Assembly: GCA_013214425.1 (NCBI GenBank)
Contig: JABSPN010000067.1
Span: forward strand, 1 to 10,731
Origin: Flavobacteriaceae bacterium
GTDB lineage: Bacteria > Bacteroidota > Bacteroidia > Flavobacteriales > Flavobacteriaceae
Length of the DNA: 10,731 bases
Direction of reading: 5' to 3'
The translations under genes were made by a program, and so were the position numbers. The notes under the pieces are model-generated. The model saw only the letters and a program-made list of their open reading frames with translations, searched no databases and was not told the DNA's origin. Below are positions 7,501 through 10,731 of this stretch, piece by piece; position 1 is the first letter of the stretch; every line of letters begins with the position of its first letter.

Positions 7501-9160
7501 AGATTTTTATAATCTAAACAGCATCAGATATGATAAAAACGGAAACATCCTGACCTTGAACAGAAACGGAGGAAATACAGGACATACCGCTGCGGCTACC
7601 ATGGATGATTTAGTCTATGGTTATGCCGATAATAGCAATCAACTCATGCGTGTTACAGATAATTCCGTAAACGCAGAAGGGTTTAACGATAAATACATCA
7701 ACGACAGCAGTAATTCTGCCGACAATGATTATCTTTATGATGTTAATGGTAATATGACGATGGACAAGAACAAGCACATTAGCTTGATTGAGTATAACCA
7801 TTTGAATTTACCAACCAAAGTGTTCTTTGAAAATCAGATTTCAGGATTACAAGATAATGTCATTGAGTATGTGTATGATGCTACGGGTATCAAACAGGCG
7901 AAGTATGTGACAACCTATAATGGTGTAGACAATGAGGTTAAAGGAACGCACTATGCTGGAAACTTTGTATTGGAAGGTGTGAATACATCGAATACAAATC
8001 CATCAGGAATTAGTTATGCCTTACAATTCTTTAACCACCCAGAAGGCTACGTAGAACCAGATATTGACTCTAAAGGTGCTATTACTTTTAGGTATGTATA
8101 CCAAATGAAAGACCACCTTGGGAATATTAGAGTAGGCTACTCAGATTATGATGGTGATGGTGTTGTAGATATCTATAGAAATGGAGTGGATATTGATGGT
8201 GATTTTGATGATGAAAATGATTTAGTACAGATAAAGAGTTACTATCCATTTGGATTACAGATACAACATGCTGTAGGATCTGCTAATACTATTGTAAATG
8301 GTAGAGATCATAAGTATGGATTTGGAGGAAAAGAATACCAAGATGAGTTAAACCTTGCTTGGTATGATATACATGCTAGAAACTATGATGCTGCTCTAGG
8401 AAGATGGATGAATATTGATCCATTGGCTGAGAAAATGGTTGAGTGGTCTCCTTACAATTACTCATTTGACAACCCAATAAGATTTACTGATCCTGATGGT
8501 AGAAATCCAATTGTTAGAATTCTTGCTAGAGGAAGAAAATATTATAAAAGAGGAAAAAGGTTAGTTAAATCAATTAAAAGAGGTAGCATCAAACAAGGTG
8601 TAAAAGAGTTTGTAATTGACGAATTAAAGGATACAGGACTAAATGCTATTTCACCAGGGCTTTCTGAGGCAAAAGATGCTTATGATCTTGGAAAGGCTTT
8701 CAAAAAGGGGGTGAAGTGGTTGTACAAAAAAGCTACTGGTAAAGCTGATGATGTAGTAGAAAAAGCTGGGAAAATAGTTTTCGAAGATGGAGCTAGTTTT
8801 GCTAACGATGGAGAGAAAAAAATAGCAAACTTATTATCTGGCGAAGGAAAGACAGTAAAAGTTTTAAAAGAATCTACTGAAGAAGGTGTGAAATCTGCTG
8901 ATTATATGGTAGATGGAGTTAAGACAGAATTAAAAACCATTTCTGATATGACCTCAGATGATTTATCTACTGCGCTAAAAAGAAGAATGGAAAAAGCGGG
9001 AAAACAGGCTGGAAACTTAATTATAGATGTTACAGATCAAAAAGGAGCATCTGAAGAAATAGCCAAACAAGCTATTAACCGAGCATTTGGAAGCACAGAT
9101 AAATTAAAATCAATAAGAGTAATTGGTGATGGGTTTGATATAACTAAAACAAGTAATTAA
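4562..9160 (+). CDS. Secreted RHS polymorphic toxin with DUF6443-like start, RHS core and CdiA-CT-like nuclease tip
   Basis: A 1532-aa protein with signal peptide MIKKLIYITVLLISSYTLAQ. Residues 25-100 resemble DUF6443 of Bacteroidetes RHS proteins ('NYYDGLGRPKQS' 51-62; 'YDAAGRASKSYLPYA'). YD repeats follow at 260-360 ('YDDFGNLTYV', 'YDFRNRLIEK'). Two related SPRY-like modules lie at about 438-582 and 738-878. More YD repeats lead to the core: 'DHLGNIRVGY' 1184-1193, an inserted DxDxDG acidic segment 1195-1220, 'YYPFGLQ' 1227-1233 and the RHS-associated core 1254-1313 ending in DPDG. The tip (1316-1532) begins with a strongly basic stretch (1319-1350). It ends in a domain of about 125 residues with E1418, D1447 and E1456-L-K1458, a PD-(D/E)xK arrangement like CdiA-CT toxins (CdiA_C, tRNase/DNase class). 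The target nucleic acid cannot be told from sequence. In known RHS proteins the tip is released by cleavage near the DPxG motif. The immunity candidate starts two bases after the stop. Confidence 0.88.
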   Translation: MIKKLIYITVLLISSYTLAQSTDENYVHTTTYTSETQTGSVSEDHKIKATNYYDGLGRPKQSVSIAAGGNKENIIVPVVYDAAGRASKSYLPYASATSNGNFVSNGQVIEDLEDYYYARFPGELDTLYLNPYSYTAVERSALARPIAQAAPGIDWAYNSFDAHVIRSEYAVNALDEVKEFTVDFQQVGGVDNTEAPILVYTRNYPAGELRKTVIKDENWKTADGSLRTTEEFTNKSGQTLLKRTFTLKSGNQTVEALDTYYIYDDFGNLTYVLSPEASDNILNHQSIVSSVLDNLGYQYKYDFRNRLIEKKLPGKGWEAIVYDELDRPVFTQDPNLQAQGKWLFTKYDVMGRVAYTGMYTPSAAVDRATLQASVNATSVLHETKNTTATTIGDLEVYYSNAALPTSDIEVLTVNYYDDYHFNSPLVLESSYDMVNLTGATQSNGVITKTGSYGWNSGFNSQEVITGDGYIEFTVKDTDKRMMVGLSSSGLNDFTYQSLDFAIYTGFGTIQQVSAYESGSIVPIPFTTFTVGDRFRIERLGTRIHYKKNGVTFYQSTQNSTGDLTGDASLLDTGVRVENVHIGHTVYEQYLSDNTKGLATGSVVRVLGTSDFIRTITQYDEKGRAIYVASKNEYLQTDDVVKSKYDFVGNVMESTTSHINNGSLETNTPSAVVTVDAFTYDHQNRLLTHTQTIGNQEPEVITDNNYDDLGQLVVKKTGSAAHFTSTTLHNTHRMIQEGNALTKTNSAAFDGNIESVDKLVGDGYVEFTVTDIDKRAMIGLSNPNEPLSYGYTKIDHAIYIGYATAGNRVSIYEEGTHKYPGAVTYEAGDVFRVHRTGDVISYQKNGIEFYSTTNVFTGDMILDASFADLGTYVTHLRLVTLNPNIGQNLQTVDYTYNIRGWLKEINDTSQSLTNDVFAFKINYNTTETGLGADQLYNGNISETIWKTASSDELQGYGYTYDEINRIATGKYGAGGGFTIEKDFYNLNSIRYDKNGNILTLNRNGGNTGHTAAATMDDLVYGYADNSNQLMRVTDNSVNAEGFNDKYINDSSNSADNDYLYDVNGNMTMDKNKHISLIEYNHLNLPTKVFFENQISGLQDNVIEYVYDATGIKQAKYVTTYNGVDNEVKGTHYAGNFVLEGVNTSNTNPSGISYALQFFNHPEGYVEPDIDSKGAITFRYVYQMKDHLGNIRVGYSDYDGDGVVDIYRNGVDIDGDFDDENDLVQIKSYYPFGLQIQHAVGSANTIVNGRDHKYGFGGKEYQDELNLAWYDIHARNYDAALGRWMNIDPLAEKMVEWSPYNYSFDNPIRFTDPDGRNPIVRILARGRKYYKRGKRLVKSIKRGSIKQGVKEFVIDELKDTGLNAISPGLSEAKDAYDLGKAFKKGVKWLYKKATGKADDVVEKAGKIVFEDGASFANDGEKKIANLLSGEGKTVKVLKESTEEGVKSADYMVDGVKTELKTISDMTSDDLSTALKRRMEKAGKQAGNLIIDVTDQKGASEEIAKQAINRAFGSTDKLKSIRVIGDGFDITKTSN
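5873..6307 (+). repeat. SPRY/lectin-like module 1 inside the RHS shell (in-frame)
   Basis: Encodes residues ~438-582. Shared landmarks with module 2 are a Gly-Asp-Gly-Tyr-Ile/Val-Glu-Phe-Thr strand, 'DKRMMVGLS', an '-AIYTGF' strand, 'YESGS', 'VGDRFRIERLGTRIHYKKNG', 'FYQST' and 'GDASLLDTG'. This is the pattern of SPRY/concanavalin-like beta-sandwiches; ligand binding is inference. Confidence 0.65.
6774..7196 (+). repeat. SPRY/lectin-like module 2 inside the RHS shell (in-frame)
   Basis: Encodes residues ~738-878. It parallels module 1 strand by strand: 'GDGYVEFTVTDIDKRAMIGLS', 'HAIYIGYA', 'YEEGT', 'AGDVFRVHRTGDVISYQKNG', 'FYSTTN', 'LDASFADLG'. The two copies have diverged at DNA level, so the duplication is not recent, and about 155 residues of YD-repeat sequence separate them. 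Confidence 0.65.
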
Positions 9161-9162
9161 TA

Positions 9163-9483
9163 ATGAGTAAAGTAACTAATATCATTTTGACAAGCTCTGT
9201 AATCGAAAATGAGGAGTTTGTAATAAAAGAAATAGAAAAATTTATTTTAAGGGGAAATTCCCTAAAAATAGTTTCTATAAATAATAAAACTTTACCTGAA
9301 GGATGGTATGGGGGTAGTAAACACTTTGAAAGTAATGTTTTTATTGGTGCCTATAATTACCTTGATATTAAGAGTTTTATTAATCATCTTAAGATAATTA
9401 AATGGAAGGACCCTGAATGTGTTCAACTTTTTTATCTTGAAGAAGATGATTATAGATTTAAAATGATAAGTCTTTTTGAATAA
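9163..9483 (+). CDS. Putative cytosolic immunity protein for the RHS nuclease tip
   Basis: A 106-aa protein starting two bases after the RHS stop codon, the usual place for an immunity gene. It has no signal peptide or membrane segment, so it should act in the cytoplasm, which fits neutralising a nuclease. The composition is acidic towards the C-terminus ('LEEDDYRFKMISLFE'). The middle ('PEGWYGGSKHFESNVFIGAYNYLDIKSFINHLKIIKWKDPECVQLFY') resembles a small hypothetical family I recall from proteobacterial genomes, with the shared landmarks W-Y-G-G-x-K, G-A-x-N-Y-L-D and S/C-V-Q-L. I cannot name the family. The assignment as immunity protein rests mainly on position and size. The gene is visibly more AT-rich than the RHS body, like the toxin tip before it, suggesting they arrived together. 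Confidence 0.7.
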   Translation: MSKVTNIILTSSVIENEEFVIKEIEKFILRGNSLKIVSINNKTLPEGWYGGSKHFESNVFIGAYNYLDIKSFINHLKIIKWKDPECVQLFYLEEDDYRFKMISLFE

Positions 9484-9520
9484 TTCTAAAACTGAAGAAA
9501 AGTTTACACAAGAATTATTG

Positions 9521-9573
9521 ATTATTAATAAAAACAAAGAGCTGTCTTCGGATGGCTCTTTTTATCCCACCCC
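9521..9573 (+). repeat. UUCG hairpin repeat, copy 2, just after the immunity gene
   Basis: It begins about 38 bases after the immunity stop codon. It shares ATAAAAACAAAGAGCTGTC-TTCG-GATGGCT and the ATCCCACCC tail with copy 3. The stem 9536-9542/9555-9561 (AAAGAGC/GCTCTTT), extended by TGTC/GATG, closes on C(UUCG)G, followed by a short T run. It can act as an intrinsic terminator for the RHS-immunity operon. The ATTACCATTAGAT arm of copies 1 and 3 is replaced by ATTATTA, and the upstream hairpin of those copies is missing. Confidence 0.8.
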
Positions 9574-9808
9574 CTATGGCCAATGGGATGAATATCCATC
9601 GGGATACGGTCCTGTTAAATTTAGAGGAGATGATTCTGCACGAGAAGCCTCAATCACTAAATATGGACCTCAGAAGTTTTATATGTATCATAATGGGAAC
9701 CGAACTTTGACAGAATATGCAGATCAGCAATGGGGATTTGTAGCAAAAAAAGTAAATAATAAAAGTTTTTTAAGATTAAATTTAGACAAAGGCTTTGGAG
9801 CAAAATAA
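9572..9808 (+). pseudogene. Orphan C-terminal protein tail, probable displaced RHS toxin tip remnant
   Basis: The frame is open upstream as far as a stop at 9467-9469, but it has no ATG before the internal Met in 'MYHNG'. Its only early start candidates are non-ATG codons overlapping the immunity gene or the hairpin repeat. Sequence that looks truly protein-like begins right after the repeat: 'YGQWDEYPSGYGPVKFRGDDSARE', then 'ASITKYGPQKFYMYHNGNRTLTEYADQQWGFVAKK', ending 'LDKGFGAK'. The order of a tip-like tail, a seven-base gap and then a small lipoprotein gene mimics the toxin-immunity layout upstream. I infer an older RHS C-terminal fragment left behind when a new tip was inserted. I do not recognise the toxin family. 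A short functional gene with an unusual start cannot be excluded. Confidence 0.5.
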
Positions 9809-9815
9809 AAGAAGT

Positions 9816-10298
9816 ATGAAATATTTTAAATTATTAATATTATTGTTACTGATTTCTTGTAATAGTAATGTAAAATCACCTTGTATTCAATTAGATGAGA
9901 ACCTTGAGAAGATAGTAATAGACTTTATAGAGTCTTCGAAAGAAAAAGGAATTCCATTTTTAGATGACAAGTTTTCCAAAATCAATATAATGTTGGAAAA
10001 GAGCAACAATAAAGAATATAAAATATGGATATCATATACTTTCCTTTGTGAAAATCATTTAGGAAATATTAATATCAAAGGATATGACGTTATAGTAAGT
10101 GGTTATAAGAATGAAAGATTAAGTGACTTTGATTTGATTGATAAAAATCCTGTAAAAGAATGTGGAAATTGTGATGAGCTATTTAGTGAATCGAATGATT
10201 TAACAGGTTATGACCCACCTGGTTGGGTTTATTCTTATGATGGGAACCAAATTAAATTGATTAATGAACATAAGTTGCAAAACATTAATAAACATTAG
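9816..10298 (+). CDS. Small lipoprotein, candidate immunity protein of the orphan tip
   Basis: A 160-aa protein. The ATG at 9816 is preferred over an upstream TTG (9795) because it starts directly with the signal sequence and has a purine-rich AAAGAAG just before it. The start MKYFKLLILLLLISC is a classic lipoprotein signal with lipobox L-I-S-C15. The mature part has short acidic and lysine-rich helices ('LDENLEKIVIDFIESSKEKG'), a beta stretch ('NNKEYKIWISYTFLCENHLGNINIKGYDVIVSGY') and a C-x-x-C ('ECGNCDELF'), ending near 'YDPPGWVYSYDGNQIKLI'. I do not recognise a named family. The position after a toxin-like tail and before a repeat copy suggests an immunity lipoprotein facing the periplasm or cell surface; that is inference. 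Confidence 0.7.
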   Translation: MKYFKLLILLLLISCNSNVKSPCIQLDENLEKIVIDFIESSKEKGIPFLDDKFSKINIMLEKSNNKEYKIWISYTFLCENHLGNINIKGYDVIVSGYKNERLSDFDLIDKNPVKECGNCDELFSESNDLTGYDPPGWVYSYDGNQIKLINEHKLQNINKH

Positions 10299-10332
10299 GT
10301 TAATATGGTATTGCCGATAATGAGGCAAAATT

Positions 10333-10349
10333 GTGCTTATTAAAAGTAC
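10333..10349 (+). repeat. Hairpin upstream of UUCG repeat copy 3 (partner of 580-598)
   Basis: GTGCTT pairs with AAGTAC around a five-base loop, with one G-T pair. It occupies the same place relative to copy 3 as 580-598 does to copy 1, and the arms have changed together. Confidence 0.5.
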
Positions 10350-10355
10350 TATTTC

Positions 10356-10412
10356 ATTACCATTAGATAAAAACAAAGAGCTATCTTCGGATGGCTCTTT
10401 TTTATCCCACCC
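10356..10412 (+). repeat. UUCG hairpin repeat, copy 3 / likely terminator of the lipoprotein gene
   Basis: It carries ATTACCATTAGATAAAAAC as in copy 1, then AAAGAGCTATC-TTCG-GATGGCTCTTT, the best-paired of the three stems (10375-10400, one G-T pair), followed by a run of T. It lies 57 bases after the lipoprotein stop, so it probably ends that transcript. It ends with ATCCCACCC as in copy 2. Confidence 0.8.
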
Positions 10413-10424
10413 AAATCCCCGCTC

Positions 10425-10445
10425 CCGCTAGCGTTTCGCTAGTGG
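10425..10445. repeat. GC-rich palindrome, candidate REP element near the RAYT gene
   Basis: CCGCTAGCG-TTT-CGCTAGTGG forms a nine-base-pair stem with one G-T pair and a three-base loop. It is strikingly GC-rich for this AT-rich neighbourhood. It starts just after UUCG repeat copy 3 and lies about 150 bases before the transposase start, where REP substrates of RAYTs are often found. Only one copy is visible in the window. Confidence 0.5.
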
Positions 10446-10487
10446 TGTTTATCTAAAATAAATTAGAATTAGTAATATTAAACAAGG

Positions 10488-10512
10488 CCACATCTATTAA
10501 GATGTGGTTTTT
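10488..10512 (+). terminator. Intrinsic terminator-like hairpin before the RAYT gene
   Basis: A perfect eight-pair stem CCACATCT/AGATGTGG around loop ATTA is followed by TTTTTG. It is preceded by AACAA, so a weaker terminator on the opposite strand is also possible. It lies 86 bases before the transposase start and would insulate that gene from upstream transcription. Confidence 0.75.
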
Positions 10513-10598
10513 GTTATATATAGAACTTAAACTATAATTAGCTTTTGTTTTATTACTTATGTTCTAACGCAGTAAATAATTTTTGTATGTTGTAGTAG

Positions 10599-10731
10599 AT
10601 GAGTAGAAATTATAAATTTTATAATGATAAGGGACTGTATTTTATTTCGTTTGCAACTGTTTATTGGATTGATGTATTTACAAGAGAAAGTTATTTGTCT
10701 GTTTTGGCAGATAGTGTAACATATTGTAGAG
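10599..10731 (+). CDS. REP-associated tyrosine transposase (IS200-like), 5' end only
   Basis: 44 codons are visible from the ATG at 10599 before the window ends. The start 'MSRNYKFYNDKGLYFISFATV' followed by 'YWIDVFTRESYLSVLADSVTYC' matches, from memory, the N-terminus of flavobacterial RAYT/Y1 transposases, which typically read M-S-R-x-Y-K-F-x-[ND]-x-x-G-L-Y-F-[VI]-[TS]-F and then W-I-D-V-F-T-R. These enzymes belong to the HUH superfamily and cut and join single-stranded DNA at REP hairpins. The catalytic H-x-H motif and Tyr lie beyond the window, so activity cannot be judged. No inverted repeat end of an insertion sequence is seen upstream, which fits a domesticated RAYT better than a mobile IS. 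Confidence 0.85.
   Translation, partial: MSRNYKFYNDKGLYFISFATVYWIDVFTRESYLSVLADSVTYCR

Noticed and set aside
7299..7517. Plus-strand alternate-frame ORF of 72 codons
   Set aside because: It overlaps the YD-repeat part of the RHS gene in another frame and its translation has no domain-like pattern.
7610..7801. Minus-strand open frame of 63 codons with a hydrophobic look
   Set aside because: The Ile/Val-rich translation is the complement of Asn/Asp/Tyr-rich YD-repeat codons, a typical antisense shadow.
9292..9537. Minus-strand open frame of 81 codons opposite the immunity gene
   Set aside because: The Phe/Ile/Lys/Asn-rich translation is that of antisense AT-rich DNA, and the plus-strand gene with tight spacing to the toxin is far better supported.
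9476..9571. Reading the orphan tail as a full 110-aa gene from the TTG at 9476
   Set aside because: That start overlaps the end of the immunity gene, and the first ~32 residues would be the translated intergenic spacer and the terminator-like repeat, which is conserved as DNA/RNA and not as protein.
9795..9815. TTG start at 9795 for the lipoprotein
   Set aside because: It would add seven charged or polar residues before the signal peptide and overlap the upstream tail; the ATG at 9816 directly begins the lipoprotein signal.
612..10412. Three repeat copies as a CRISPR array
   Set aside because: The copies are thousands or hundreds of bases apart, not regularly spaced, have no short spacers between them and no cas genes nearby.

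Overview
The window looks like an AT-rich chromosomal accessory region of a marine-type member of the Bacteroidota, probably Flavobacteriaceae. The basis is the style of the proteins: Bacteroidetes-type RHS proteins with a DUF6443-like N-terminus, signal peptides ending in the 'AQ' typical of this phylum, weak ribosome binding sites, a flavobacterial REP-associated transposase, and a repeat-rich secreted protein at the left edge. The assignment rests on family recognition, not on a search.

Layout. On the minus strand, 1-292 holds the first 97 codons of a secreted repeat or adhesin-like protein. An ~840-base non-coding stretch (293-1129) follows and carries one copy of a hairpin repeat. A compact plus-strand block then runs from 1130 to about 10300. 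It contains a secreted 1141-aa RHS/YD-repeat protein (1130-4555), six bases later a secreted 1532-aa RHS protein with the RHS core and a C-terminal nuclease-like toxin (4562-9160), two bases later a small cytosolic immunity candidate (9163-9483), then a hairpin repeat, an orphan protein tail without a convincing start (9572-9808), a small lipoprotein (9816-10298) and a third copy of the hairpin repeat. The right end carries a second type of palindrome, an intrinsic terminator and the first 44 codons of a REP-associated (IS200-like) tyrosine transposase.

Interpretation. The two large genes look like a split RHS shell: the first resembles the N-terminal part of Bacteroidetes RHS proteins, and the second supplies the core and toxin. 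The toxin tip resembles CdiA-CT-type PD-(D/E)xK nucleases (D1447, E1456, K1458). The next gene is placed as its immunity protein. Behind it sits what looks like a displaced older tip plus lipoprotein pair, bounded on both sides by the same C(UUCG)G hairpin repeat. The DNA becomes simpler and more AT-rich from about 8050 onward, inside the RHS core, consistent with exchange of the tip region. The repeat family, the extra palindrome and the adjacent RAYT gene suggest a recombining, repeat-seeded toxin locus.
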